A stretch of DNA of 64,000 nucleotides from Fictibacillus sp. b24 (GCF_030348825.1 NZ_JAUCES010000005.1:3472001-3536000), one strand, 5' to 3'. Counted from the first letter of the stretch, positions 51,039 to 60,965 are shown. Program-made: numbers and translations. The notes: generated by a model not told the origin, from the sequence alone.

Positions 51039-51791
51039 ATGCTAACACCTGAAAGACATCGTAAAATCATTGAAGTATTAGGAGAAAAACAAGTCGTAAC
51101 CATACAAGAATTAGTTGATGCAACAGCGTCCTCTGAATCTACGATACGAAGAGATTTAAGCCAGCTTCAAAAAGAAAGAAAATTAAAACGCGTACACGGC
51201 GGTGCTTCTCTTCTTCATCAAAAAAGCGAAGAGTTGAGTGTAGTAGAAAAATCTGCGAGAAATTCTTCAGAAAAAGAAAAAATCGCACAATTTGCCTCTG
51301 ACTTAATTGACAACGGAGATTGCATCTACCTTGATGCAGGTACTACAACGCTGAAGATGATTCCGTTTTTACAAGATAAAGAAGTAACTGTCGTAACAAA
51401 TGCGATCTCCCATCTTGAAGCTTTGACCGATTACGAGATTAAAACCTATTTAACAGGTGGTCTCGTAAAATCTAAAACAAAAGCACTCGTTGGAAGTGCA
51501 GCCATAAATAGCTTAAGTTCGTACCGATTCGATAAAGTGTTTCTTGGAATAAACGGCATTCATCTTCATGCCGGATTTACTACACCAGATCCAGAAGAAG
51601 CTGCGGTTAAACAACTAGCTATATCGCTTTCACAAAAAGCTTTCGTACTAGCTGACCATACAAAATTTAACGAAGCATCTTTTTCAAAAGTAGCCGAATT
51701 AAACGAAGCTATCATTATCACTAATGAAATTGACGAAGAAATTGCTTACGATTATCAAGACAAAACAGACATAAGGGTTGTGACACCATGA
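51039..51791 (+). CDS. fruR: DeoR-family regulator FruR
   Basis: 250 residues. N-terminal HTH_DeoR: RHRKIIEVLGEKQVVTIQEL and SSESTIRRDLSQLQKERKLKRVHGGAS. C-terminal DeoRC fold: YLDAGTTTLKMIPFL, ITNEIDEEI. Autoregulator of the fructose operon; overlaps fruK by 4 bp. Confidence 0.92.
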   Translation: MLTPERHRKIIEVLGEKQVVTIQELVDATASSESTIRRDLSQLQKERKLKRVHGGASLLHQKSEELSVVEKSARNSSEKEKIAQFASDLIDNGDCIYLDAGTTTLKMIPFLQDKEVTVVTNAISHLEALTDYEIKTYLTGGLVKSKTKALVGSAAINSLSSYRFDKVFLGINGIHLHAGFTTPDPEEAAVKQLAISLSQKAFVLADHTKFNEASFSKVAELNEAIIITNEIDEEIAYDYQDKTDIRVVTP

Positions 51792-52726
51792 TTTACACCT
51801 GCACACTCAATCCATCCATCGATTATGTAGCAAGCGTAGAAGATTTCAAAGAAGGCCAATTAAACCGAACTAAAAGCGCACACATATATCCCGGCGGAAA
51901 AGGAATAAATGTTTCAAGAGTGCTTAAACGTTTAGGCATCGAGAGTACGGCACTTGGCTACACAGGCGGCTTTACAGGTGCCTTCATTAAAGACTTTTTA
52001 ACAAATGAGGAAATTCTGCACGATTTTATCGATGTTTCAGAAGTTACAAGAATTAATGTGAAACTCAAGGCTCAGCAAGAAACAGAGATTAACGGGCAGG
52101 GGCCTTTGATCACGGAAAAAGAGCAAAATTCCTTATTTCAAAAACTTGATGAGATGAACAGAGGCGATATTCTCGTTTTAGCAGGAAGTATCCCACCCTC
52201 CATCTCGGATAATTTTTACGCACACATCACGGAAAAATGTAATCAAAAAGGGATTAAAGCAGTTATCGACACATCTGGAGAAGCTTTAAGAAAAACGTTT
52301 AAACATAAACCTTTCTTAATCAAGCCGAATCATCATGAACTCGGTGATCTTTTTCAAGTCACGATTGAAAATAAAGAAGATGCCATTATTTATGGCAAAA
52401 AATTGCTTAAAGAAGGCGTTCAGCATGTAATTGTCTCTATGGCAGGAGAAGGTGCACTTTTCATAAGTAAAGATGACGTACTTTTTGCTAACGTGCCTGT
52501 CGGGTCGGTAAAAAACTCTGTTGGTGCTGGAGATTCTGTCGTAGCAGGATTCCTTTCTCAAATCATTCAAGAAAGTGAAATGAGAGCAGCGTTTCAATAC
52601 GGAGTTGCTGCTGGGAGTGCTACTGCATTTTCAGAAGACCTTTGCACAAAAAAACAGGCTGAAATTTTGCGAAAACAGATTCTTATTGAAGAGCTAACTG
52701 CTAACTTCAGGGAGGAGTTATTATGA
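51788..52726 (+). CDS. fruK: 1-phosphofructokinase
   Basis: 312 residues, PfkB family: TLNPSIDYVASVEDFKEGQL, GGKGINVSRVLKRLG, LAGSIPPSIS and SVGAGDSVVAGFL (catalytic Asp in GAGDS). Converts fructose-1-phosphate to the bisphosphate. Overlaps both neighbours by 4 bp. Confidence 0.94.
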   Translation: MIYTCTLNPSIDYVASVEDFKEGQLNRTKSAHIYPGGKGINVSRVLKRLGIESTALGYTGGFTGAFIKDFLTNEEILHDFIDVSEVTRINVKLKAQQETEINGQGPLITEKEQNSLFQKLDEMNRGDILVLAGSIPPSISDNFYAHITEKCNQKGIKAVIDTSGEALRKTFKHKPFLIKPNHHELGDLFQVTIENKEDAIIYGKKLLKEGVQHVIVSMAGEGALFISKDDVLFANVPVGSVKNSVGAGDSVVAGFLSQIIQESEMRAAFQYGVAAGSATAFSEDLCTKKQAEILRKQILIEELTANFREELL

Positions 52727-54621
52727 AAATCACTGATTTACTAACAAAAAGTACAATTTTACTATCTTTAGAAGCACAATCCAAGGAAGCCGTCATTGAC
52801 GAACTTATTGAAAAACTGGACTCTGCTGGCAAACTCAATGACAAAGATGAATATAAAAAGGCGATTCTAGCAAGAGAAAGTCAGAGCACGACGGGTATTG
52901 GTGAGGGAATTGCAATTCCCCATGCAAAAACAAATGCGGTCAAGGAGCCTGCCATCGCTTTCGGCCGCTCACAAAACGGGATTGACTATGAATCTCTAGA
53001 TGGTCAGAACGCGCATTTATTCTTTATGATTGCCGCTTATGAAGGCGCTAACAATGATCATCTAGCGACTCTCTCACGGCTTTCCAGCTTCCTAATGGAT
53101 GCTGAATTCCGATCTAGACTTGACTCTGCGAGCTCAGCTGAAGAAATCTTACAAGCAATTGATGCAAAAGAAAAAGAGATGGAGAAAGACGACGATCTCA
53201 TCGTTTCCTCTTCTAAACAAAAAATCCTTGCTGTTACGGCATGTCCAACTGGAATCGCTCATACGTATATGGCCGCTGATGCTTTAAAAGCAAAAGCAAA
53301 GGAAATGGATGTTTTCCTTAAAGTTGAAACAAATGGGTCCAGCGGAGTGAAGAATGAGCTTACTAAAAAGGACATTGAAGAAGCAGATGCAATCATTGTC
53401 GCGGCAGATAAGCAGGTGGATATGGAACGTTTCAATGGTAAACATGTCATTCAAGTTCCCGTTGCACAAGGTATTAGAAAGCCACAAGAGCTTATCCAAA
53501 AAGCACTGAAGCAAGATGCACCTATATACAAAAGTACTGGGAAATCTTCGTCTGACGAAGATTCGAAGACTGCTCGTCCTGGAAGGAGCGGATTTTATAA
53601 ACACTTGATGAGCGGCGTCTCCAACATGCTTCCCTTTGTCGTTGGAGGCGGGATCTTAATCGCTATCTCATTTATCTTTGGCATTAATGCAGCCGACCCT
53701 AAAGACCCTTCTTATCACCCGATCGCTGAAGCACTAAGTACAATTGGTGGAGGCAACGCTTTTGCTCTTATGATTCCAGTGCTGGCTGGATTTATCGCGA
53801 TGAGTATAGCGGATAGACCTGGATTCGCACCAGGTATGATTGGAGGATTTATGGCAGCAACTGGTGGTGCTGGTTTCTTAGGCGGATTGATCGCTGGTTT
53901 CTTAGCTGGTTATCTTGTAATCGGGTTAAAGAAGCTTTTCAGCAATTTGCCTAACTCGTTAGAAGGCATCAAACCTGTCCTTTTATATCCACTATTCGGC
54001 ATTCTCTTAACCGGTCTTATTATGATGTTCATTGTAATTGAACCTGTAAAAGCATTGAACGACGCATTAACCGTTTGGTTGAAAGGAATGGGCACTGGCA
54101 ATCTTGTCTTGCTTGGTTTGATTTTAGGCGGAATGATGGCGGTCGATATGGGTGGCCCTATCAATAAAGCAGCTTTCACGTTTGGAATTGCGATGATTGA
54201 TGCTGGCAACTTTGCTCCACATGCTGCGATCATGGCTGGTGGAATGGTTCCGCCGCTAGGGCTCGCTTTATCCACTACCATTTTTAAAAAGAAATATACA
54301 AAAGCTGAAAGAGAAGCAGGCAAAACAAATTACATTATGGGAGGTTCGTTCATTACGGAAGGTGCAATACCATTCGCAGCAGCCGATCCAGGCCGTGTAA
54401 TCCCTGCTGCAATTGCAGGTTCAGCTATAGCTGGTGCGCTTTCAATGGTGTTTGGAATCGGACTTCCGGCCCCGCACGGAGGAGCGTTCGTCATTCCGAT
54501 CGTAAATGGAAACCCTTTGCTTTATGTATTAGCGATTCTAATCGGTTCTATCGTGACTGCTCTAATTGCTGGTGGCTTGAAGAAAGAAGTACAAGAAGAC
54601 AAAAAAGAACTCGCTGCTTAA
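52723..54621 (+). CDS. fruA: PTS fructose transporter subunit IIABC
   Basis: 632 residues. EIIA (1-150) with phospho-His H67 (EGIAIPHAK), EIIB (about 165-265) with phospho-Cys C174 (AVTACPTGIAHTYMAADAL), EIIC (about 290-620), about nine helices, ending with a charged tail. Imports and phosphorylates fructose at C1 for FruK. Confidence 0.94.
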   Translation: MKITDLLTKSTILLSLEAQSKEAVIDELIEKLDSAGKLNDKDEYKKAILARESQSTTGIGEGIAIPHAKTNAVKEPAIAFGRSQNGIDYESLDGQNAHLFFMIAAYEGANNDHLATLSRLSSFLMDAEFRSRLDSASSAEEILQAIDAKEKEMEKDDDLIVSSSKQKILAVTACPTGIAHTYMAADALKAKAKEMDVFLKVETNGSSGVKNELTKKDIEEADAIIVAADKQVDMERFNGKHVIQVPVAQGIRKPQELIQKALKQDAPIYKSTGKSSSDEDSKTARPGRSGFYKHLMSGVSNMLPFVVGGGILIAISFIFGINAADPKDPSYHPIAEALSTIGGGNAFALMIPVLAGFIAMSIADRPGFAPGMIGGFMAATGGAGFLGGLIAGFLAGYLVIGLKKLFSNLPNSLEGIKPVLLYPLFGILLTGLIMMFIVIEPVKALNDALTVWLKGMGTGNLVLLGLILGGMMAVDMGGPINKAAFTFGIAMIDAGNFAPHAAIMAGGMVPPLGLALSTTIFKKKYTKAEREAGKTNYIMGGSFITEGAIPFAAADPGRVIPAAIAGSAIAGALSMVFGIGLPAPHGGAFVIPIVNGNPLLYVLAILIGSIVTALIAGGLKKEVQEDKKELAA

Positions 54622-54638
54622 GCGTGTTCTTTTTTTGT
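54603..54638 (+). terminator. Terminator of the fru operon
   Basis: AAAGAACTCGCTGCTTAAGCGTGTTCTTT: stem AAAGAAC/GTTCTTT with an inner CGCT/AGCG pair, then TTTTTTT. It begins inside the last codons of fruA. Confidence 0.8.
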
Positions 54639-54645
54639 GTGCTGT

Positions 54646-55431
54646 TTATATTCCCTTTGGAATCCATTGTCCTAGGATCTCACCCATTTTGACTGAGCCC
54701 TTTTTGCCAGTGAAGTTTAACGCTCCTTTTGGAATACATAGTACAACTGTTGAACCAAATGAGAAATATCCATACGAATCTCCTCTTTTAACAACAGGCT
54801 CATGATTCGTGCGTTCAATCGTATTAACATTCAACGCACCTACCATAACATGTGCAAGTGGTTGACCAGCCGCATTGAGTTTGGAAACCAGCCTGTAATT
54901 GCGGGTCAACGGCCGAATGCCATGGCGTAAACCTAGTTCATTAACTGGTGCAGCCTCTCGTCCAAGTGTATATACCGACTCAACTTCAGCATCCACTGGA
55001 ACATGTACTTGGTGATAATCTGTAGGACTTAAATAAAAAACAAATACTTGTCCTCCAGAATACTTCCTAGCTTCTGTTTCAGAACCTAAAAGTTCAGCAA
55101 CTGTATATTCTTGTCCTTTTACAGTAAAACGGCTTTCTTCTGTAAGCTCATCAACAACGGATAAAACGCCGTCGCACGGACTCACAAACGCATTAGTTTC
55201 TAATGTAATCGGGCGCGCATCTGGCTTTAAATCACGTACAAAAACGTCATGAAGTGAGCTATATTCATGAAGTTGACGGGTCGCCTCGTTAATATTGATT
55301 TTGTACAATTTAACAAAATGCGGGATTAAAGGTTTACTTACTTTGGACTGAGCAAATCTTTTTAATGAACGTGCTATAACGGGATGACCGTTCAATTCAA
55401 ACAAATTTCTATAAAATCGTGTCATATTCAT
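54646..55431 (-). CDS. psd: Phosphatidylserine decarboxylase
   Basis: 261 residues. Motifs: FVSPCDGVLSVVDEL (Asp/His region), YSGGQVFVFYLSPTDYHQVH, VNTIERTNHEPVVKRGDSYGYFSFGST. Self-cleavage at the Gly-Ser of GST makes the pyruvoyl group. Makes phosphatidylethanolamine in the membrane. No pssA nearby. A palindromic motif lies 31 bp upstream of the ATG. Confidence 0.93.
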   Translation of the reverse strand: MNMTRFYRNLFELNGHPVIARSLKRFAQSKVSKPLIPHFVKLYKININEATRQLHEYSSLHDVFVRDLKPDARPITLETNAFVSPCDGVLSVVDELTEESRFTVKGQEYTVAELLGSETEARKYSGGQVFVFYLSPTDYHQVHVPVDAEVESVYTLGREAAPVNELGLRHGIRPLTRNYRLVSKLNAAGQPLAHVMVGALNVNTIERTNHEPVVKRGDSYGYFSFGSTVVLCIPKGALNFTGKKGSVKMGEILGQWIPKGI

Positions 55432-55461
55432 CTACTATCACCTGCTTTATTTAAATGAATG

Positions 55462-55478
55462 TTATCATTATCGATAAC
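55462..55478 (-). promoter_or_regulatory. 17-bp operator-like motif upstream of psd
   Basis: On the minus strand GTTATCGATAATGATAA, identical to the motif at 56114 in front of the neighbouring regulator gene. Contains the palindrome TTATCGATAA. Confidence 0.6.
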
Positions 55479-55553
55479 GGTTCCTGATGTTGGAAATTGC
55501 TTATATGCAAAGTATAAATCATTCTGCAAAATATATCAGCCTTTCTATTGCCT

Positions 55554-56093
55554 TTATTGTTTCTCTTTTGGTTCTGGCACTAACATCTGCACGAGCGTAA
55601 CCTTTTTATTTCGTTTAGTAGGCCTGTTAGGAACATATTTACTGATTAGCTCCTGCATACCACGGCTCAATTCTTCCCACTCTTCTCCATCTAAATAAAG
55701 ATCTAATTGATTATACCCAAATATGTCTGTATTTAGATTTGTATCACCATTTAAATAAGCTTCAACGTCTCCAGTAATATTGGATATAAACGTCATAAAC
55801 ATCTTCATGTGTTCTTCTTTTGAAAGATTAGCTGCTTCCTCAGCTGAAATGTATGCCGTATCCTGTTCAAGCGCATAAGTCCGTTCAACAGCACCACGGA
55901 CCTTTCTCTCGTCTGTTACATATATGATCTCGTTCTTATTAAGTACGTTTAAATGTCGATATAGTGTGGCTTGCGGGACATCTGATATCCATCCCCTTAA
56001 TTCCGAAACGGTAGCTGAACCTTTTGCAAGGTGCTGTATGATCTTCATGCGAACAGGATGTAAAATTAAATCCGCTTTACTTTTTTGATTCAT
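55554..56093 (-). CDS. Winged-helix transcriptional regulator
   Basis: 179 residues. ArsR-like HTH at the N-terminus: LILHPVRMKIIQHLAKGSATVSELRGWISDVPQATLYRHL; wing in GAVERTYALEQ. The C-terminal part (SKEEHMKMFMTFISNITGD) probably dimerises or binds a ligand. The shared 17-bp motif in front of it and of psd suggests it regulates both. Ligand unknown. Confidence 0.85.
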   Translation of the reverse strand: MNQKSKADLILHPVRMKIIQHLAKGSATVSELRGWISDVPQATLYRHLNVLNKNEIIYVTDERKVRGAVERTYALEQDTAYISAEEAANLSKEEHMKMFMTFISNITGDVEAYLNGDTNLNTDIFGYNQLDLYLDGEEWEELSRGMQELISKYVPNRPTKRNKKVTLVQMLVPEPKEKQ

Positions 56094-56113
56094 AAAACCA
56101 TCCTTTTGTTATT

Positions 56114-56130
56114 GTTATCGATAATGATAA
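56114..56130 (-). promoter_or_regulatory. 17-bp operator-like motif upstream of the regulator
   Basis: GTTATCGATAATGATAA (plus-strand reading) 20 bp before the regulator ATG. Identical to the motif near psd. The following bases ATAATGATAATAATAAT resemble a weak Fur box (about 14 of 19), an alternative explanation. Confidence 0.55.
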
Positions 56131-56155
56131 TAATAATTGTTAATATTGTCAACAA

Positions 56156-56186
56156 AAAAAGCGTCCTGTCAATAGGACGCTTCTTC
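56156..56186 (-). terminator. Terminator of nhaC
   Basis: On the minus strand AGCGTCCTATTGACAGGACGCTTTTTT, a strong stem with a T tail. Confidence 0.9.
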
Positions 56187-56190
56187 AGCT

Positions 56191-57591
56191 TCATGCTGCT
56201 GCATGTTCATTATTTTTTTCATCACTTTTACTTTGACCGATACTCCAACCTGTGAACGCTAATAATAACGTAAACATTGGTGATAGCCATAGGAATAAAG
56301 CAAATGGGATATATTCAACAACGGATACCCCTAAGGTTGAAGCGAAGAATGCACCACTTACACTCCAAGGTACGAGCGGATTAACAAGTGTTCCACCATC
56401 TTCTACTGTTCGAGATAAGTTTTTTAATGGAACTCCCGATTTTACATAAGCATCTTTTAACGCCTGGCCCGGTAAAAGGATTGAAAGATACATTTCACCT
56501 GCAAGCAAATTGATCCCAACAGAAGAAGCTAGTGTTGTCGCAATCAATTTACCAGCTTTTTGTGTTGTGTCTTTTACTGCTCCAAATAACAGATCGAACA
56601 TTCCAAGAGCTTGAATGACTCCACCTAATGCTAGAGCTACTAAAACAAGTGAGATCGACCACATCATAGCCATCAGTCCACCTTTGTTGACTATGCTATC
56701 TACTGTCGCGTTCCCTGTTTCAGCCTGTAATCCGTTCTGCATCACATTGATCACTTTTTGCAATGTCAGATCAGGCACTAAGAAAAATCCTACTGCAATT
56801 GAAACAATTACTCCGGTTAACAAGATAGGTATGATCGGCAGTTTGCGGAATGCTAAAACCAAAACAACGATCGGTGACACAAGTGTTAAGGCATGAATTG
56901 GAAATTCACTTGAAAGCACGGATTGAATTTCTTTGATTTCTTGAAGATTTGCGCTGCCTCCATTTCCTCCGAGAAAAAAGAAAGCGATAGCTGTTAAAAT
57001 AAATGCAGGAACAGTCGTCCACATCATATGACGGATGTGTTCAAACATATTTACTCCCACAACCCCAGGTGCAAAGTTCGTTGAATCAGATAGTGGTGAC
57101 ATCTTATCTCCAAAGCATGCACCAGATACAATGGCACCCGCTGCTAATGCAGGATTAACGCCCAGTACGTGGCTGATTGCCATCAGTGCTACACCCACCG
57201 TACCAACTGTGGTGAAAGAACTTCCAGTAAATGTAGAGACAATCACCGTAATGAACAGCGCACTTACTGCGAACCACTCTGGTTGTATGATATCCATTCC
57301 GTAAAACAAAAGTGTCGGGACTGTTCCGCTTAACATCCAGCTGGCAATGACAAGTCCGACCGTCAATAAGATCATAATCGGCTGCAATCCTGATATGATG
57401 CCGTTTAGTATTCCTTTCTCAATCGTTTTCCACGGAGCTCCGAACGCTGCACCTACAGCTCCGAGCAATACTAAACAGGCTAATAACGGGATATGAGGTT
57501 CTACTTTTATATATACAAGACTCGTAAACATAACAGCAAAGATCGCTGCAAATAAAACGAGTGCCACTGGCAATGTCATTTGTCTTTTCAT
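56191..57591 (-). CDS. nhaC: Na+/H+ antiporter NhaC
   Basis: 466 residues with about 11 helices. Motifs: TFTGSSFTTVGTVGVALMAI, SGACFGDKMSPLSDSTN, EMYLSILLPGQALKDAYVK, RTVEDGGTLVNPLVPWS. Exports sodium in exchange for protons. Ends in a short acidic tail. Monocistronic. Confidence 0.92.
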   Translation of the reverse strand: MKRQMTLPVALVLFAAIFAVMFTSLVYIKVEPHIPLLACLVLLGAVGAAFGAPWKTIEKGILNGIISGLQPIMILLTVGLVIASWMLSGTVPTLLFYGMDIIQPEWFAVSALFITVIVSTFTGSSFTTVGTVGVALMAISHVLGVNPALAAGAIVSGACFGDKMSPLSDSTNFAPGVVGVNMFEHIRHMMWTTVPAFILTAIAFFFLGGNGGSANLQEIKEIQSVLSSEFPIHALTLVSPIVVLVLAFRKLPIIPILLTGVIVSIAVGFFLVPDLTLQKVINVMQNGLQAETGNATVDSIVNKGGLMAMMWSISLVLVALALGGVIQALGMFDLLFGAVKDTTQKAGKLIATTLASSVGINLLAGEMYLSILLPGQALKDAYVKSGVPLKNLSRTVEDGGTLVNPLVPWSVSGAFFASTLGVSVVEYIPFALFLWLSPMFTLLLAFTGWSIGQSKSDEKNNEHAAA

Positions 57592-57759
57592 GATGAATCT
57601 CTCCGTTCGTATTAATCAAAAGATTAATTCACTATTGCACTTAAACGCTTTTATGCGTTGAAGTGTGTGTGTAACTGTTTCTCATGATAACGGACTTTAT
57701 AGAAGCTGTCAACATCACCAGCATGGTAAATTAAAGAAGAGAATTTGAACGGAGGCTGA

Positions 57760-58239
57760 TTGGTATTGTACAAAATTCGAAGTTCTGTAAAAGCATTGAT
57801 TATTAAAGATAACCACGTGTTAACGATAGAAAAAGGAATTAAGGGCAGCAGCAAATATGTTATACCGGGTGGTGGTCAGGAATTTCATGAAACACTGCCA
57901 GATGCAGTTATGCGAGAATGCATTGAGGAAATAGGTGTGGAGGTAAGAGTAGGTCCCCTCTTATGGGTTCGAGAATTCATTAGTAAAAACCACATCATCG
58001 AGCAGCAAGAAAATAACCAAGCACACATCGTTGAGCATATTTTTGATGTGAAGATTGATGAAGGAATTCTTGACGAGTTTTCACCCAATGAACCCGATTC
58101 AACTCAACTCGGTATTGTTTGGCTGCCTATTTCTAAACTATCTGAGTTTAATTTCTTTCCGAAAGAACTAATTCCTATGATTCAGCAGATTAATGATAGT
58201 AAATACATAGGACAAACCTATGTTGGTGACATCAATTAG
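57760..58239 (+). CDS. NUDIX hydrolase
   Basis: 159 residues. Nudix box GGQEFHETLPDAVMRECIEE-IGV fits G-x5-E-x7-REUxEExGU with all metal ligands. Lies between nhaC and treR. Start either TTG 57760 (GGAGG 4 nt upstream) or TTG 57766 (10 nt). Substrate, a nucleoside diphosphate derivative, unknown. Confidence 0.87.
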   Translation: MVLYKIRSSVKALIIKDNHVLTIEKGIKGSSKYVIPGGGQEFHETLPDAVMRECIEEIGVEVRVGPLLWVREFISKNHIIEQQENNQAHIVEHIFDVKIDEGILDEFSPNEPDSTQLGIVWLPISKLSEFNFFPKELIPMIQQINDSKYIGQTYVGDIN

Positions 58240-58271
58240 TACAAGACATAACAATCAAGCGAGTTATTAAA

Positions 58272-58308
58272 GACAAAAAAGAGCAGGCTTCATTACCTGC
58301 TCCTTTTC
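58272..58308. terminator. Terminator between NUDIX gene and treR
   Basis: AAAAGAGCAGG-CTTCATTA-CCTGCTCCTTTT, bidirectional, 9-bp stem. Confidence 0.85.
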
Positions 58309-58311
58309 TAT

Positions 58312-59031
58312 CTATCTTCCCCGTCTCGCAAAATCAACGAATCGGAACTTATCTAATCGGTGGCGTGACTCTGTGTATTGAAAAAGGCTGGCATCATCCA
58401 GGTACACATAGTTTTTCACGACTACGATATGTTTGAAGCCGCCTAGATCCAGCAATCTCTTATCTTCTTCCGTACAATCTACAACCACGATTTCTTTTTT
58501 TGCAAAACTGATCTTCAATCCTAACTCATTCTCCAAATAATCGTAAATGGATCTAGCTGCAATTTCCTTCGAAAGCTTTGGAACATATTTTTTTAAAAAA
58601 TAATCTTTGTCCAAAATGATGGTCTCACCATCAATTTGTCTCGAACGAAGAACTTTCCATATCAGCTCGTCTGAATCTGTCTGCAGCTGCTGCTGTAAAA
58701 ATTGGTCTGGCTCGATCAGTCCGAAATCATGAACGGTCGTTACACTGCTTTTCCCCATCGTTTCTGAAAGCTCTTGAAAGCTGACTAGACCAGAAATAGG
58801 AAAGCTGAGCTTGTTTGTTTCTAAGACGATTGAGCCTTTACCACGAATCTTTTGAATAAATCCGTTTTGGGATAAGAGGTTGAGTGCTTTTCTGACCGTT
58901 TCTCTCGACGTATCGTAACGGTCAGCAAGGTCATGTTCTGAAGGAAGCTGCGTATTCGCACGCAGCTCACCTTCTTGTATTTGAGTTGATAGTTCTTGAT
59001 AGATTTCTTGAAATTTATTTTTTCGCATCAT
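58312..59031 (-). CDS. treR: GntR-family trehalose operon repressor TreR
   Basis: 239 residues. N-terminal GntR HTH: NFQEIYQEL-type helix, then PSEHDLADRYDTSRETVRKALNLLSQNGFIQKIRGKGSI. C-terminal UTRA domain. Binds trehalose-6-phosphate in known members. Third gene after treP and treA; separated from treA by a dispersed-repeat copy. Confidence 0.93.
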   Translation of the reverse strand: MMRKNKFQEIYQELSTQIQEGELRANTQLPSEHDLADRYDTSRETVRKALNLLSQNGFIQKIRGKGSIVLETNKLSFPISGLVSFQELSETMGKSSVTTVHDFGLIEPDQFLQQQLQTDSDELIWKVLRSRQIDGETIILDKDYFLKKYVPKLSKEIAARSIYDYLENELGLKISFAKKEIVVVDCTEEDKRLLDLGGFKHIVVVKNYVYLDDASLFQYTESRHRLDKFRFVDFARRGR

Positions 59032-59072
59032 TATTCACCATGAATATTGTAGCATTATTTTTAAATGATTGT

Positions 59073-59203
59073 AGTTGATTTTCGTTCCAGGTGCTCGCTT
59101 TCCGCGGGGCAGGCGGTGAGCCACATTCTTAACGTTTCACTCTTAAGTGTCTCACCTGCCCACCTGTCCCGCAGGAGTCTCACACCTTGCACTACAATCA
59201 ACC
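59073..59203 (-). repeat. Dispersed palindromic repeat, copy 8, inside the tre operon
   Basis: Reverse-orientation copy from AGTTGATT to AATCAACC, between treA and treR. CATTCTTAACGTTTCACTCT in its centre matches the copy at 33166. Confidence 0.92.
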
Positions 59204-59239
59204 TTCAATGAAGTCAAATAAAATTCAACAATCTTAAAA

Positions 59240-60940
59240 TCAGCTTAAGTGAAAAACGACAGATTCATACGGTCTTAATGTAAATGAAGATATATTTTTT
59301 GGCAGAGACTCGTAATTGCTGATCAACACATTTGAATTTAGACCTGAAACATCGATATCTTCAGGAAGATTAAAGTCTGCTTCTTTTCCATAGAAGTTAT
59401 TAATGACCAGCAGTTTCTCCCCATTCTCTGCGTTACGAACATATGCAAAGATCTCAGGGTGATTCTCTAAAATCAGCTCGTAATCGCCGTATGTTATTAT
59501 GTCCACTTCTTTTCTAAGCTGATTTAATTTTTTGTAATGATAAAAAATTGAATTTTGATCGTTAACTGCAGCTTCTGCATTAATTTCTTTATAGTTCTGG
59601 GCTACTGGAATCCAAGGTTCACCTGACGTGAAACCGGCATTGTCACTGTTATCCCATTGAACAGGCGTACGCGAATTATCTCGTGATTTATGTTTTAGGA
59701 TTTCTAATATCTCGTCTTCACTGCGTCCTTCTTCTTTCAATAGGTTGAACATGTTTAACGACTCAACATCACGGTATTGGTCGATAGACTCAAACTTTGG
59801 ATTTATCATCCCGAATTCTTCACCTTGATAGATATAAGGTGTCCCCTGCATCATGTGGATGGTTGTTGCGAGCATTTTCGCTGATTCAACTCGATACTTC
59901 CCGTCATCACCATAACGGGAAACGATTCGCGGCTGATCGTGATTACACCAAAATAGAGCGTTCCAACCGCCGCCTTTATGCATTTCAACTTGCCACGTTG
60001 ACAAGATTTCTTTAAGCTTTAAAAAGTCAAAATCAGCGACACTCCACTTCTCACCGTTTGGATAATCCACTTTTAAATGGTGGAAGTTGAAAGTCATGCT
60101 TAATTCGTTCCGATTGGGGTTTGTATATTTTACACAGTTATCGATTGTGGTTGATGACATTTCCCCTACAGTAAGTACGTCATATTTTGAGAAAACTTCA
60201 CGGTTCATCTCTTGCATATATTCGTGTACTCGCGGTCCATCTGTGTAGAATTTACGTCCATCACCAGGAGGTACCGATCCATCGTCGTTTGGAAATTCTT
60301 GATTTTTTGAAATGAGATTGATCACATCCAGACGGAATCCATCTACCCCTTTTTCAAACCAATAGTTCATCATTTCATATACCTTTTGACGAACTTCAGT
60401 GTTTTCCCAATTTAAATCTGCTTGAGTTACGTCAAAGAGATGGAGATAATATTGACCTGTTTCCTCATCAAGTTTCCAAGCAGATCCTCCAAACTTCGAT
60501 ATCCAGTTCGTAGGCTCTCCATCTTCAACAGGGTCTTTCCAAATATAAAAGTCACGGTAAGGATTATTTTTTGATAGTCGTGAAGCTTGAAACCATTCAT
60601 GTTCTGTACTTGTATGATTCACAACGATGTCCATAATGATTTTTAAATCTCGCTTATGAGTTTCCGCCAGTAAACGATCAAAGTCTTCCATCGTGCCGTA
60701 ATCTTCAAAGATTTTATAATAATCACGAATATCATAGCCGTTGTCGCGCTGAGGAGAGTCATAGATAGGAGTCAGCCATAATACGTCTACTCCTAGATTC
60801 TTAAGGTAATCAAGCTTGTCTATAATTCCTTGTATATCTCCTGTTCCGTTACCTGTCGTGTCATTAAAACTTTTTGGATAGATTTGATAAACGACCGAGC
60901 GCTTCCACCATGGTTCATTCTTCATATTTTCCACCGCCAT
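59240..60940 (-). CDS. treA: Trehalose-6-phosphate hydrolase
   Basis: 566 residues, GH13. Start EPWWKRSVVYQIYPKSFNDT; motifs MDIVVNHTS, DGFRLDVINLI (nucleophile Asp), TVGEMSS (acid/base Glu) and CNHDQPR. Cleaves trehalose-6-phosphate to glucose and glucose-6-phosphate. Also called treC. Follows treP by 69 bp. Confidence 0.94.
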   Translation of the reverse strand: MAVENMKNEPWWKRSVVYQIYPKSFNDTTGNGTGDIQGIIDKLDYLKNLGVDVLWLTPIYDSPQRDNGYDIRDYYKIFEDYGTMEDFDRLLAETHKRDLKIIMDIVVNHTSTEHEWFQASRLSKNNPYRDFYIWKDPVEDGEPTNWISKFGGSAWKLDEETGQYYLHLFDVTQADLNWENTEVRQKVYEMMNYWFEKGVDGFRLDVINLISKNQEFPNDDGSVPPGDGRKFYTDGPRVHEYMQEMNREVFSKYDVLTVGEMSSTTIDNCVKYTNPNRNELSMTFNFHHLKVDYPNGEKWSVADFDFLKLKEILSTWQVEMHKGGGWNALFWCNHDQPRIVSRYGDDGKYRVESAKMLATTIHMMQGTPYIYQGEEFGMINPKFESIDQYRDVESLNMFNLLKEEGRSEDEILEILKHKSRDNSRTPVQWDNSDNAGFTSGEPWIPVAQNYKEINAEAAVNDQNSIFYHYKKLNQLRKEVDIITYGDYELILENHPEIFAYVRNAENGEKLLVINNFYGKEADFNLPEDIDVSGLNSNVLISNYESLPKNISSFTLRPYESVVFHLS

Positions 60941-60965
60941 AAAATTGTAGTAGTCATGAAAACAA

